Origin: Mesorhizobium sp. M9A.F.Ca.ET.002.03.1.2
GTDB taxonomy: Bacteria > Pseudomonadota > Alphaproteobacteria > Rhizobiales > Rhizobiaceae
Direction of reading: 5' to 3'
NCBI RefSeq assembly: GCF_003952365.1
Contig: NZ_CP034443.1
Coordinates: 923,001 to 987,000, forward strand
DNA: 64,000 nt
Made by a program: the position numbers and the translations under genes. Within the stretch, counting starts at the first letter, position 1; the number at the start of each line of letters is the position of its first letter. Under the pieces are notes generated by a model. That model searched no databases. It was given only the letters and a program-made list of their open reading frames with translations, and had not been told where the DNA came from. This document shows, one piece after another, positions 46,101 through 53,933 of the stretch.

Positions 46101-46584
46101 AAAACCGATCCTGTTGTGGCGGCAGGGCCGCTTCGACCAGCGTCCGCGCCACCGCCACCATGACAATCGGCCCCGTGACAATAATCGCGACAATCGCCCG
46201 CGCCACGGGCAAGCCGCGCGCGATGACCGCAGCGACGCGCCGGCAGATGCCGCCGGTGGACAGCCGGCCGGTGCTCCGGGCAGCCGGCCCACCCACGAAG
46301 GGCGCCGCGACGGTGCCGGCAAGCCGCGCTTCGACCGCAGCAAATTCAAGCCCAAGCCCCAGGGGGAGGCAGGAGAGCGGCGCGACGGCAAGCCCGGGGG
46401 CGAGCGTCCCAATCGTCGCGAAAACCGGCCCGACTGGAAGGGCGGCCGGCAAGACGGTAAAAGTGGCGCGCAAGGCGGGAAGCCCGCCTTCCAGCCGAAG
46501 CCGCGCGAGGAGCGCCCGGCACGTTTCGACCCGGATTCGCCCTTCGCCAAGCTCGCCGCGCTGCGCGACCAGCTGAAGAAATAG
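43156..46584 (+). CDS. SUV3-like DEAD/DEAH-type helicase with long disordered C-terminus
   Basis: The protein has 1142 residues. The superfamily 2 core has Walker A GPTNTGKT (residues 24-31), Walker B DEVQ (106-109) and motif VI QIAGRAGR (269-276), with the ATDAIGMGLNLDLDHV and FDGYQYRNL features of SUV3 RNA helicases, the mitochondrial degradosome partner. A helical middle region follows. Residues ~828-985 are extremely Ala/Glu/Pro-rich and ~988-1142 are basic, Arg/Asp/Gly-rich, both probably disordered and suited to RNA binding. The adjacent S4-domain gene suggests a role in RNA or ribosome handling. The start at 43156 was chosen over an upstream ATG at 43081. Confidence 0.88.
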   Translation: MNIPPKHTSEPLILSGRDVTAVLGPTNTGKTHLAIERMVAHESGIIGLPLRLLAREVYSRVCEKVGAHKVALITGEEKIQPAGAKYSVCTVEAMPRETDAAFVAIDEVQLASDLERGHIFTDRILHLRGRQETLLLGAATMHGILQRLLKGVSVVTRPRLSHLAYAGSKKLTRLPRRTAIVAFSADEVYAIAELIRRQQGGAAVVLGALSPRTRNAQVALFQSGDVDYLVATDAIGMGLNLDLDHVAFAQNRKFDGYQYRNLTAAELGQIAGRAGRHLRDGTFGVTGQVDPLDEDLVKKIEGHEFDPVKVLQWRTAHFDFASLDALKRSIETNAPVEGLTRALPAVDAQALEHLSRDEDIRALATDARRVALLWEACALPDYRKIAPAQHADLIASIYMDLARHGHVDENYMAEQVRRADTTEGDIDTLSHRIAQIRTWTFVSNRPGWLADQAHWQEKTREIEDRLSDALHERLTKRFVDRRTSVLMRRLRENTMPEAEISPTGTVLVEGHHVGELQGFRFTADQSAGGEDAKAVRTAAQKALSTEFEARAERFGASANSDIALGSDGTLRWIGAPIGTLVAGDEALKPRLVLLADEQLTGPARDKVAARAERFVNFQIESLLKPLVDLKNAEQITGIGRGIAFQLVEHFGLINRRDIAEAMRSLDQEGRAALRRLGVRFGAYHIFVPTLIKPAPAGLVTLLWALKNDGKDRPGFGDVVHALASGRTSVVVDPAFDKTFYKLAGYRNLGRRAVRVDILERLADLIRPATNWKPGLGQRPDGAYDGQSFMVTPPMMSILGATADDMEEILKGLGYRAEPKPAIEVKARLEAQDHAAREAAAAKLAAEEQAEQAKAAEAAVADAAAEAPAESSGSDAAAVAEATAEVPAETTTEGEAEHVAEARLETPAEVTEDEPPAAEAEMPALPAAQPEAEPEAAEIEVAPAEPASETSPATEAISVEPTAVADAATGEAAPEAEEEAEEPKPILLWRQGRFDQRPRHRHHDNRPRDNNRDNRPRHGQAARDDRSDAPADAAGGQPAGAPGSRPTHEGRRDGAGKPRFDRSKFKPKPQGEAGERRDGKPGGERPNRRENRPDWKGGRQDGKSGAQGGKPAFQPKPREERPARFDPDSPFAKLAALRDQLKK

Positions 46585-46598
46585 CTCAGCCCGGTCCG

Positions 46599-46985
46599 AT
46601 GGTTGCTGAAGGCCGCCAACGCATCGACAAATGGCTGTTCTTTTCGCGTGCGGTGAAATCACGCTCGCTGGCAGCGAAGCTGGTGGTGGCCGGACGCGTC
46701 CGCATCAATCGCGACAAAGCAGCGCAGGCCTCGGATATGGTCCGGGCCGGCGACGTCCTGACCATCACTCTCGAGCGGCGCATCTTTGTCTGGAAGGTGC
46801 TCGGCACGGGAACCCGGCGCGGCCCCGCCGAGGAAGCGCGCCTGCTCTACGAGGACATGTCGCCGCCGCCGGTGCCAAAGGGCGAGGCCGTTCCCGATGC
46901 GATTCCCGCGCTGCGCGATGTCGGCAGCGGCCGCCCGACCAAGAAGGAACGCCGGGATACCGACCGGCTGCTCGGCGACGACTGA
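46599..46985 (+). CDS. S4-domain RNA-binding protein (Hsp15-like)
   Basis: This 128-residue protein has an N-terminal S4 domain: [20 protein letters not shown], then [20 protein letters not shown] and [18 protein letters not shown]. The C-terminus is charged. This matches the Hsp15 family, which binds the 50S subunit carrying a stalled peptidyl-tRNA. It begins 14 bp after the helicase stop, so the two are probably one transcript. Confidence 0.92.
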   Translation: MVAEGRQRIDKWLFFSRAVKSRSLAAKLVVAGRVRINRDKAAQASDMVRAGDVLTITLERRIFVWKVLGTGTRRGPAEEARLLYEDMSPPPVPKGEAVPDAIPALRDVGSGRPTKKERRDTDRLLGDD

Positions 46986-47134
46986 GCCATAACCGGCTAT
47001 CGCTGCATCGCGCCTCTGGAATTCCATTCCGGAAACACCGGCATCGCGCGCAATGGCCGCCCTTGCAAGCAGCGGGCAAAGACGTTACCTCACCAAAAAA
47101 GCCCAGCAAAAACGGGATGCCCCGGAGCCGACTG

Positions 47135-47473
47135 ATGACCTATGTCGTGACCGACAATTGCATAAAATGCAAATACATGGACTGCATCGAGGTCTGTCCG
47201 GTCGACTGTTTCTACGAGGGCGAGAACATGCTCGTCATTCATCCCGACGAATGCATCGACTGCGGCGTTTGCGAACCGGAATGCCCGGCCGACGCGATCA
47301 AGCCGGACACCGAGCCGGGCCTCGACAAATGGCTGCAGATCAACACCGAATACGCTGACAAATGGCCCAACATCACTGCCAAGAAGGAGCCTCCGGCCGA
47401 CGCCAAATCCTTCGATGGCGAGGCCGGCAAGTTCGAGAAATATTTCTCGGCCGAGCCAGGCGAAGGCGATTGA
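47135..47473 (+). CDS. fdxA: Seven-iron ferredoxin
   Basis: This 112-residue protein starts [20 protein letters not shown]. The cysteines at 9, 17, 21, 25, 40, 43, 46 and 50 (with Cys12) match the [3Fe-4S][4Fe-4S] Azotobacter-type ferredoxin pattern. The C-terminal extension [18 protein letters not shown] is typical of alphaproteobacterial FdxA. It is a cytoplasmic electron carrier. It is followed by a 370-bp spacer and then carD. Confidence 0.96.
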   Translation: MTYVVTDNCIKCKYMDCIEVCPVDCFYEGENMLVIHPDECIDCGVCEPECPADAIKPDTEPGLDKWLQINTEYADKWPNITAKKEPPADAKSFDGEAGKFEKYFSAEPGEGD

Positions 47474-47843
47474 TGGCAATGCCTGTCCACCCGGCATAAC
47501 GTTGCGTAACAGCCATGATACATTAACTGCCTTGACGGGCAGCGGCTGCGTTCGGCCTTCGCGTATGCAGCAAAACCTTGATTCTTCCGACTTTTTGTGC
47601 TACACGATGGAAACATGCCGGTGACACAACGTCGATTTATGGCGCAAACGCCCCAAATCACTGAAAGGTGAACTTCTCAATCCGGACCAGAGCGATCTGG
47701 GGCAGGCAGTCGCATATTGCGGTTTGCCGGTCCCGGCTTTTCCGGGTGGGTTCGTCTGTTGTACGGCTAACGGTCGGTATACTGGCCGCACGAGTTCAGC
47801 CGGCGCCGCCATGCCGGCATCACAACAAGGAGTTCAGCGCGTA
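47474..47843. promoter_or_regulatory. carD upstream region with putative promoter
   Basis: The 370-bp gap contains TTGATT (47578-47583), a 17-bp spacer and TACACG (47601-47606), a plausible housekeeping promoter leaving a ~235-nt leader before carD. No additional gene is seen; the in-frame reading upstream of carD lacks coding character. Confidence 0.45.
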
Positions 47844-48425
47844 ATGGCAACGATCACCCCGCAGAAGAAGTCCACCGCAGCACGTCACGGTTTCAAGACC
47901 GGCGAGTACATCGTCTATCCGGCGCATGGCGTCGGCCAGATCGTTTCGATCGACGAGCAGGAAGTTGCGGGCCACAAGCTGGAGCTGTTCGTCATCGATT
48001 TCCAGAAAGACAAGATGCGCCTGAAAGTCCCGGTCGCCAAGGCGACCTCCATCGGCATGCGCAAGCTGTCGGAAGAGGATTATGTGGAACGCGCACTGAA
48101 GGTCGTGCAGGGCCGCGCCCGCGTCAAGCGCACCATGTGGTCGCGTCGCGCCCAGGAATATGATGCGAAGATCAATTCCGGTGACCTGATCTCGATCTCG
48201 GAAGTTGTGCGCGACCTCTACCGCGCCGACAACCAGCCGGAACAGTCCTATTCCGAGCGCCAGCTTTACGAGGCGGCCCTCGACCGCATGGCGCGCGAGA
48301 TCGCGGCCGTCAACCGCATGTCGGAAACCGAAGCGGTGCGCCTCATCGAGATGAACCTCAACAAGGGTCCGAAGCGCGGCGCCAAGGCCGACAACGAGGA
48401 AGCCGAGCAGGAAGAAGCTGCCTGA
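47844..48425 (+). CDS. CarD-family transcriptional regulator
   Basis: The protein has 193 residues. AAGGAG lies upstream of the ATG at 47844. The RNA polymerase-interacting domain reads FKTGEYIVYPAHGVGQIVSI, then ELFVIDFQKDKMRLKVPVAK. The C-terminal helical domain includes YVERALKVVQGRARVKRTMW and EYDAKINSGDLISISEVVRD. CarD/CdnL stabilises the open promoter complex and in alphaproteobacteria is a global growth regulator. An intrinsic terminator follows. Confidence 0.96.
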   Translation: MATITPQKKSTAARHGFKTGEYIVYPAHGVGQIVSIDEQEVAGHKLELFVIDFQKDKMRLKVPVAKATSIGMRKLSEEDYVERALKVVQGRARVKRTMWSRRAQEYDAKINSGDLISISEVVRDLYRADNQPEQSYSERQLYEAALDRMAREIAAVNRMSETEAVRLIEMNLNKGPKRGAKADNEEAEQEEAA

Positions 48426-48448
48426 GCGCTTCTCGCCTCCGAATTTGG

Positions 48449-48476
48449 AAAACCCGGCCTTGCGCCGGGTTTTTTG
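48449..48476 (+). terminator. Intrinsic terminator after carD
   Basis: AAAACCCGGC (48449-48458) and GCCGGGTTTT (48464-48473) form a perfect stem around a 5-nt loop, followed by a run of T. Confidence 0.9.
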
Positions 48477-48529
48477 TTTTAGGGCCGATCATCCGATGAA
48501 GTGCATGACGGGCAGAACAGGCGGATATC

Positions 48530-49303
48530 TTACCCTTCGCCGCCGCCCTCCTTCTCCGCCTCTTGCTTCAGCGTCGCGATGAACCGCCTGGTCCGCTGAC
48601 GCTCCGGATTGCTGAACAGAACCGCCGCCGGGCCTTTCTCGACAATGCTGCCGGCGTCGAGGAACACCACTTCCTGTGCGATCTTGGAGGCGAGGCGCAG
48701 GTCATGCGTCGCCATCACCATGGTGGTGCCCTCGCTGGCGAGCTGGCCTAGAACGTCGACCACCTCCTGCGCCAGTTCCGGGTCGAGCGCCGAGGTCGGC
48801 TCGTCGCACAGCAGCACTTTCGGCGATGGCGCCAGCGCCCGCGCGATCGCCACGCGTTGCTGCTGGCCGCCTGACAGCGTCGCCGGCCAGGCATCGGCCT
48901 TGTGCGCCATGCCGACCTTTTCGAGCAGAGCAAGCGCCCGCTCGTGCGCCCGCCCACCCGGCCATTTCAGCACCGTCACCAGCCCCTCCATGACATTTTC
49001 GATCGCGGTGCGATGCGGAAACAGCTGGAAATTCTGGAACACCATGCCGGTCTGCAGCCGCAGGCGCTGGATGGCCCTGGCGGAAACCTTGCCGCCGGGG
49101 TGGAATTCGAGTGCGTCGTCGCCGATGCGCACCGTGCCCGAACTCGGGATCTCGAGCAGGTTGATGCAGCGCAGAAGCGTGCTTTTTCCGCCGCCCGAGG
49201 GACCGACAAGGGCGGTGACGCTGCCCTCCTCGATGGTGATCGTCACGCCCTTCAGCACAAGATTGTCGCCGAAACGCTTCTCGATGTCGGTGAGGCCGAT
49301 CAT
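48530..49303 (-). CDS. Amino-acid ABC transporter ATP-binding protein
   Basis: This 257-residue ATPase has Walker A GPSGGGKS, Q-loop MVFQNFQLFPHRTA, signature LSGGQQQRVAIARA, Walker B VLLCDEPTSALDPE and switch ATHDLRLA. It is the ATPase of a polar amino acid importer together with the upstream permease (frameshifted here) and binding protein. Its ATG overlaps the former stop of the permease (ATGA), preserved despite the permease frameshift. The C-terminus is acidic. Confidence 0.94.
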   Translation of the reverse strand: MIGLTDIEKRFGDNLVLKGVTITIEEGSVTALVGPSGGGKSTLLRCINLLEIPSSGTVRIGDDALEFHPGGKVSARAIQRLRLQTGMVFQNFQLFPHRTAIENVMEGLVTVLKWPGGRAHERALALLEKVGMAHKADAWPATLSGGQQQRVAIARALAPSPKVLLCDEPTSALDPELAQEVVDVLGQLASEGTTMVMATHDLRLASKIAQEVVFLDAGSIVEKGPAAVLFSNPERQRTRRFIATLKQEAEKEGGGEG

Positions 49304-49979
49304 GAGCGTGCCTCCAGGAAGCCGCCATAGCGGTTGAGCCGCGTTTCGAGCCGCGTCTGCAACGCCGACAGCTCGGAGCTCAGCGCCAGGTAGAGAACAG
49401 CCGCCTCGACATAGAGGATCAGCGGCTCATAGGTGGTGGCACGATGCGCTGCGCCGCCTGGAACATTTCCGGCACGGTGATGGCGGCGGCCAGCGACGTG
49501 TCCTTGACCAGCGAGATGAAGGTGTTGGACAGCGGCGGCACCGCGACGCGGCCGGCCTGCGGCAATATGGTGCGCCGCATCGCCTGGCTCCAGGTCATGC
49601 CGATCGAATAGGCCGCCTCCCATTGCCCCTTCGGCACCGAGCCGATGACGGCGCGGATGATTTCCGATGTATAGGCGCCGATGTTGAGCGTGAAACCGAT
49701 CAACGCTGCTGAAAAAGCGTCGAGCAGGATGCCGACCGAGGGTAGGCCGTAGAAGATCAGGAAGAGCTGCACCAGAAGCGGCGTGCCGCGGAAGATCCAG
49801 ACATAGAAGCGGACCACGGCGACCAACGGCTTCGGGCCGAACAGCCGGACAAGCGCCGCGACCAGTCCGACCAAGAGGCCCAATGTGAACGACAGCAGCG
49901 TCAGCGGCACGGTGAAGATCAGCGCCGCCCATAGCAGCGTGGGCAACGAGTCCAACATCAATTGCAGCCAGTGCGGCAC
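49300..49979 (-). pseudogene. Amino-acid ABC transporter permease with a one-base frameshift
   Basis: Starting at GTG 49979 (AAGGGGG upstream), the sequence reads PHWLQLMLDSLPTLLWAALI and continues through the EAA loop GSVPKGQWEAAYSIGMTW and TVPEMFQAAQRIV. It then leaves frame, because GTG-CCACCACC appears where GTG-GCC-ACC-ACC would continue the family. In the next frame the expected C-terminus resumes as ATTYEPLILYVEAAVLYLAL and ends at 49300, overlapping the ATPase start. One missing base at about 49440/49441 explains everything. It could be a real inactivation or a sequencing error; the rest is undamaged. Confidence 0.85.
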
Positions 49980-50092
49980 GAAAAACCCCCTTGCGAAATT
50001 GCCGTCCAAACCGGCCCTCGGCAGCACCGAGGCGCTACCATACAGTCGTCATATCACGCGAAAAGCGGCGGCCGTCAAAGGCGGCTCGCCGC

Positions 50093-50125
50093 TATACTTG
50101 CCATGCGGATATACTTGCCATGCGG
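50093..50125. repeat. 17-bp-period tandem duplication
   Basis: TATACTTGCCATGCGG is repeated exactly at 50093-50108 and 50110-50125. It lies between the frameshifted permease and its binding-protein gene. Its role is unknown. Confidence 0.85.
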
Positions 50126-50156
50126 GCCGGCAACCGGCCCGTCCCGTGAAATGCGC

Positions 50157-50930
50157 CTACTTCGAAACGTCCTGGCCGAAATTGATGTCGGCAATCTTCT
50201 TGTAGGTGCCGTCGGCCTTGATGTCGGCCAGCGCCTGGTTGATGGCGGCGACCAGTTCCGGATCGCCCTTGCGCACGATGACGCCGGAATAATCGGCGTT
50301 CTCTTCCTGCGCGGCGATCTTCACATTGGCGTCGGGCTTGTGCTTCTTGAAGTCGAGGAAGGACAGGCTGTCGTTGATGGTGGCGTCGGCGCGGCCGGTA
50401 AGAAGCAGCTGGATCGACTGGTCGAAACCATCGGTACCGACGAGCTCGGCGCCGTTCGTTTCGGCGAGCTTGCCGAAATTCGAGGTCAGCGACTGCGCCG
50501 CCTTCTTGCCCTTCAGGTCGGCAAAGCCCTTGATGTCGGTATTGTCGCCGCGCACGATCAGCACCGCCTTGGAAGCGATGTAGGGATCGGAGAAATCGTA
50601 TTTGGCCTTGCGCGCCTCGGTGATGCCGACCTGGTTGATGACGGCGTCATAGCGCTTGGCATCGAGGCCTGCGATCAGCCCATCCCATTTGCCTTCGAGG
50701 AATTCGGCCTCGACGCCGAGGCGCTTGGCGATCGCCTGGGCGATCTCGACATCGAAGCCGACCAATGCGCCCGAGGCATCGTGATAGGTGAAGGGGGCAT
50801 AGGTGCCTTCCGTGCCGATCTTGAAGACGCCGGTCTGCTTGATCTGATCGAGATTGGCGCCGGCATGGCCTGATGTGACGGCCAGAACCTGCAGTGTTCC
50901 GGCGACGATAAGCGATTTGAGCCATTTCAT
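50157..50930 (-). CDS. Amino-acid (cystine-like) ABC substrate-binding protein
   Basis: This 257-residue exported family 3 solute-binding protein has a signal peptide MKWLKSLIVAGTLQVLAVTS ending near GHAG. The mature part has VFKIGTEGTYAPFTYHDASG, GALVGFDVEIAQAIAKRLGV, WDGLIAGLDAKRYDAVINQV and SDPYIASKAVLIV. The order and GVDVEIA-type region resemble cystine/FliY-type binding proteins. The start at 50930 was chosen; an in-frame upstream extension to 51062 passes through low-complexity noncoding DNA. It is first in the importer operon. Confidence 0.93.
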   Translation of the reverse strand: MKWLKSLIVAGTLQVLAVTSGHAGANLDQIKQTGVFKIGTEGTYAPFTYHDASGALVGFDVEIAQAIAKRLGVEAEFLEGKWDGLIAGLDAKRYDAVINQVGITEARKAKYDFSDPYIASKAVLIVRGDNTDIKGFADLKGKKAAQSLTSNFGKLAETNGAELVGTDGFDQSIQLLLTGRADATINDSLSFLDFKKHKPDANVKIAAQEENADYSGVIVRKGDPELVAAINQALADIKADGTYKKIADINFGQDVSK

Positions 50931-51017
50931 TTTTCTGTGATCCCGTCCTTGGCCGGTGTACGGCGCATTTGTGAGCGCCGGAAACTGACAGATGCAGGTC
51001 AGCAAAATAAGAAACCA

Positions 51018-51046
51018 GATTTCAAAAATGACACCTTTTTGAAATC
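51018..51046. promoter_or_regulatory. Perfect 11-bp inverted repeat upstream of the importer operon
   Basis: GATTTCAAAAA (51018-51028) and TTTTTGAAATC (51036-51046) flank a 7-bp spacer, 88 bp upstream of the binding-protein start. Its length and position suggest an operator for a dimeric regulator not encoded nearby. It could also form a weak hairpin. Confidence 0.55.
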
Positions 51047-51140
51047 CAATTCTCAAAACCACACCGATTTACACCTCCCGACCGCGTAGCGGCCGCCGCG
51101 GCAAGCGTTCGGGCGGGTGCAATCCACACCACATCGGCGG

Positions 51141-51166
51141 CGGAACCATTCGCCCGCGTGGCACGT
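51141..51166 (+). promoter_or_regulatory. EcfG/RpoE2-type general stress promoter for rpoH2
   Basis: GGAAC (51141-51145), exactly 17 bases, then CGTT (51163-51166) match the known alphaproteobacterial EcfG consensus (GGAAC-N16/17-CGTT). It lies 96 bp before the rpoH2 start. In Sinorhizobium meliloti rpoH2 is known to be under RpoE2 control, so this site fits. Confidence 0.8.
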
Positions 51167-51261
51167 TCTTGGCTGTTGTAGGGCGCGGCGTCGCCAATTC
51201 AACCACGATGCCAGCTCAGGGTCGAGCGACCGCACCACAACGCCCGGAACAGGAGCGCGGC

Positions 51262-52125
51262 ATGATGGAAGATACGGCAGGGCGAACCATGATCCGTGCG
51301 GCGATGAAAGCCCCCTATCTCGAGCGCGACGAGGAGCATCTTCTCGCGCTGCGCTGGAAGAAGGACAACGACCAGCAGGCGCTGCACCAAATCGCCATGG
51401 CGCATATGCGGCTGGTCATTTCCATGGCCTCGAAGTTCCGCCACTACGGCCTGCCCCTTGGCGACCTGGTCCAGGAGGGCCATGTCGGCCTGCTTGAGGC
51501 GGCGGCCCGTTTCGAACCGGAGCGCGAGGTCCGGTTTTCGACCTATGCGACGTGGTGGATTCGTGCCTCGATGCAGGATTACATCCTGCGCAACTGGTCG
51601 ATCGTCCGCGGCGGCACCAGCTCGGCGCAAAAGGCGCTGTTCTTCAATTTGCGGCGCCTGCGCGCCCGCTTGGCGAACGGCGCCGAGCCGATCTCGAATG
51701 CCTCGCTCTACCGCGAGGTGTCGGCGGCGCTCGGTGTCTCCGAGGCCGACGTGGCGATGATGGATTCCCGCCTCTCGGCTCCAGACAGCTCTCTCAACCA
51801 GCCGCTCGCCGACGATGCGGGCACCACCGAGCGGATGGATTTCCTCATTTCAGACGATCCTTTGCCGGACGAAGTCGTGGGTGACACGATCGATGTCGAA
51901 CGCCGTTCTCTCTGGCTGAAAGCGGCGCTCGGCGCGCTCAATGCCCGCGAGCTCAGGATCATCGAGGAGCGCCGGCTGAGCGACGAGGGCGCGACGCTCG
52001 AAGCGCTCGGCGAGGCGCTCGGCATATCGAAGGAGCGTGTCCGCCAGATCGAGGCACGCGCCATGGAAAAGCTCAAGATAGCGCTGGTGAAGCAGAACCC
52101 CGAGTTTCTGGCGGCAGCCGCCTAG
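51262..52125 (+). CDS. rpoH2: RNA polymerase sigma-32-type factor (RpoH2-like)
   Basis: The protein has 287 residues. AGGAGC lies upstream of ATG 51262. Sigma region 2 is at about residues 45-100 (HMRLVISMASKFRHYGLPLG, LVQEGHVGLLEAAARFEPER, STYATWWIRASMQDYIL), followed by the RpoH box QKALFFNLRR (residues 123-132), and region 4 (LEALGEALGISKERVRQIEA). The sequence features are those of RpoH2 rather than the primary heat-shock RpoH1. It directs stress-responsive transcription under an EcfG-type promoter found 96 bp upstream. A repeat follows the stop. Confidence 0.93.
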   Translation: MMEDTAGRTMIRAAMKAPYLERDEEHLLALRWKKDNDQQALHQIAMAHMRLVISMASKFRHYGLPLGDLVQEGHVGLLEAAARFEPEREVRFSTYATWWIRASMQDYILRNWSIVRGGTSSAQKALFFNLRRLRARLANGAEPISNASLYREVSAALGVSEADVAMMDSRLSAPDSSLNQPLADDAGTTERMDFLISDDPLPDEVVGDTIDVERRSLWLKAALGALNARELRIIEERRLSDEGATLEALGEALGISKERVRQIEARAMEKLKIALVKQNPEFLAAAA

Positions 52126-52205
52126 AGCAATTCCAGGAAAAGTGGGAACCGGTTTTCCCGGGAAAAGCGCGTAGCGCTTTCCCTAGGGAATTGCGTAAGA
52201 ACAAA
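52126..52205. repeat. Dispersed repeat family B
   Basis: GAGCAATTCCAGGAAAAGTG, then GGGAACCGGTTTTCCC, then GGGAAAAGCGC paired with GCGCTTTCCC and a closing GGGAATTGCGTAAGAAC form a composite hairpin. It lies between the convergent rpoH2 and protease genes, where it could help terminate both. Confidence 0.65.
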
Positions 52206-52210
52206 GACCC

Positions 52211-53686
52211 TTATCTGTCGGTGATGATCTTGACCTTGTCGCCGGCCGAAACGGCAGCGCCGGGCGACAGCGCATTGAGCACCCGGAACAGGTCGAGCTT
52301 GCTGTCGACGCCGACCATCTGCGCGGCGAGTGAACCCATGGTCTGGCCGGGCTGCACCGTGACGACGCGGATATGCAGCGGCTTCAGTGCAGCTTTCTCG
52401 GCCGCGCTCAAGATGCGGAAGGAGCCGCTGACCGAGCGGGCCACCGCGTCCAGCGAGGTGGCGGCGGAAGGGGCCGCCGTCAACAGCCGGTAGACCTGGC
52501 CGCCGGCGCGGATCACCGCGATGTCGAACTGCCAGCCCTCGGCGCTGGCATGCGCCGTCGCCGCCTCGTTGCCGTTGATCGTCTCCTGACGCACGCTGCT
52601 CTCGTCGAGACCGGCCACCCAGCCGCTGCGGATATAGTCGGTCAGCGAGCGGCTCTTGTCGATCGAAACGCCATCGAAGCGAATCGCCATATCACCCGGC
52701 CCGGTCGCCGTCACCGCCGCGGCCGAGTTGTCGATGATGAAACCGTCAGGCACCGAAAACGACACGCCGAGGCCCGGATGCAGGAAGGTTTCGCCGCGCA
52801 CATAGCCTTCATCCGGCGTGTCGCCGTAAAGCAGCCCGTCTATGCCGGCAAGAAAGGGGTCACGGTCACGCGTGCCGACCCCAGGCGCGCCGAACTGGCG
52901 GGCATGGCGCTGCGCCAAATCGATGCGCTGCGGCGTGTTGGGGTGCGTCGCCAGGAAGTCGAGGCTGGCGTCGGTGGCGCCGCTGATCGAGCGGAAGTCG
53001 GTATAGGCCGACATTGACTGCAGGAAGCGGCCGGCGGCAAAGGGATCGAAGCCCGCCTCGCCGATCGACTTGATGCCGATGCCGTCGGCCTCCAGTTCCT
53101 GATTGCGCGAGAACTGGGCAAGCCGCAGCTTGCCGCGGATCAGCGCCGCCTTGGCGGTCGGGTTGTCGCCGAGCACGTCGGAGACGACCTTGGTCGCCAG
53201 CCCTTCCTCGGCCTCCAATTGCTGGCGTTGCAGCCCGTGATTTGCAGTGACGTGACCCATCTCATGCGCGATGACAGCGGCGAGCTCGGCCGAATCGTTG
53301 GCCAGCGCTAACAGGCCGCGCGTGATGTAGAGATAGCCGCCCGGCAATGCGAAAGCGTTGACGTTGGGCGAATTGAGGATCGTGATGCGGTAGGTTTGGG
53401 TCGGGTTGGCCGACACCACGGTCAGGCGGCCGACGACCTTGGCGACCATCCGCTCGAGCTTGGGGTCGGAATATTCGCCGCCATAGGTGGCGAGGATGCG
53501 CGGATGCTGCGCCTTCGCCATTTCGGCGAGCCTGCTGTTGGCGGCGACGTTGTCGACCGTGATCGGTTTGCTGGAAGGCTGGAAGCCGGATTCCTGAACG
53601 TCCGGAGGCGTGAACATCTGGCAGCTTGCCAGCGCCACGGCAAAGCCGGCCAGCGCGAGGAAGCGCGCTAGCGGATTCCTTCTCAC
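52211..53686 (-). CDS. M48-family zinc metalloprotease lipoprotein with C-terminal LysM-like domain
   Basis: This 491-residue protein starts at GTG 53686 (MRRNPLARFLALAGFAVALA then S-C), giving a lipobox with Cys22, so it is a lipoprotein. It has the zinc motif HEMGH (141-145) with the gluzincin Glu, and a third ligand in ELEAD. The C-terminal ~60 residues (VVTVQPGQTMGSLAAQMVGV, then FRVLNALSPGAAVSAGDKVK) resemble a LysM peptidoglycan-binding module. This order (lipobox, M48, PDZ-free middle, LysM) resembles YfgC/BepA- and LoiP-like envelope quality-control proteases. Confidence 0.9.
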   Translation of the reverse strand: MRRNPLARFLALAGFAVALASCQMFTPPDVQESGFQPSSKPITVDNVAANSRLAEMAKAQHPRILATYGGEYSDPKLERMVAKVVGRLTVVSANPTQTYRITILNSPNVNAFALPGGYLYITRGLLALANDSAELAAVIAHEMGHVTANHGLQRQQLEAEEGLATKVVSDVLGDNPTAKAALIRGKLRLAQFSRNQELEADGIGIKSIGEAGFDPFAAGRFLQSMSAYTDFRSISGATDASLDFLATHPNTPQRIDLAQRHARQFGAPGVGTRDRDPFLAGIDGLLYGDTPDEGYVRGETFLHPGLGVSFSVPDGFIIDNSAAAVTATGPGDMAIRFDGVSIDKSRSLTDYIRSGWVAGLDESSVRQETINGNEAATAHASAEGWQFDIAVIRAGGQVYRLLTAAPSAATSLDAVARSVSGSFRILSAAEKAALKPLHIRVVTVQPGQTMGSLAAQMVGVDSKLDLFRVLNALSPGAAVSAGDKVKIITDR

Positions 53687-53739
53687 TCTGTCGGTGCCGG
53701 TCGGCAGAATAGCTTCCTTTCGGGTCTCGGCACACGACA

Positions 53740-53832
53740 CGAAAATCGGGTATCGATTTTCAGAAAGATCATGCGCAAAATCAAACTGCCACAGCGTCCT
53801 TCGCGCCACCAGCATGCGTGGCAAAGTAGTGG
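53740..53832 (+). repeat. Dispersed repeat family A, copy near the protease gene
   Basis: CGAAAATCGGGTATCGATTTTCAG, then AAGATCATGCGCAAAATCAAA and CACAGCGTCC match the other copies; the right end is degenerate (CATGCGTGGC). It lies in the 247-bp gap between the protease gene and thiQ. Confidence 0.7.
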
Positions 53833-53933
53833 CAAATCACACCCTATGCCGGACCAGTATCGGAGGACCTAGCCACACTACTTTGACCATGGCAAGCAAA
53901 CGCCACATCGCCTGTAGCCGGTTTGACCGTAAA

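Larger units (their letters stand above)
50931..51261. other. Divergent spacer between the binding protein and rpoH2
   Basis: This 331-bp spacer holds an 11-bp perfect inverted repeat (51018-51046) near the importer side and a GGAAC-N17-CGTT promoter (51141-51166) for rpoH2. No gene is seen. Confidence 0.75.
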
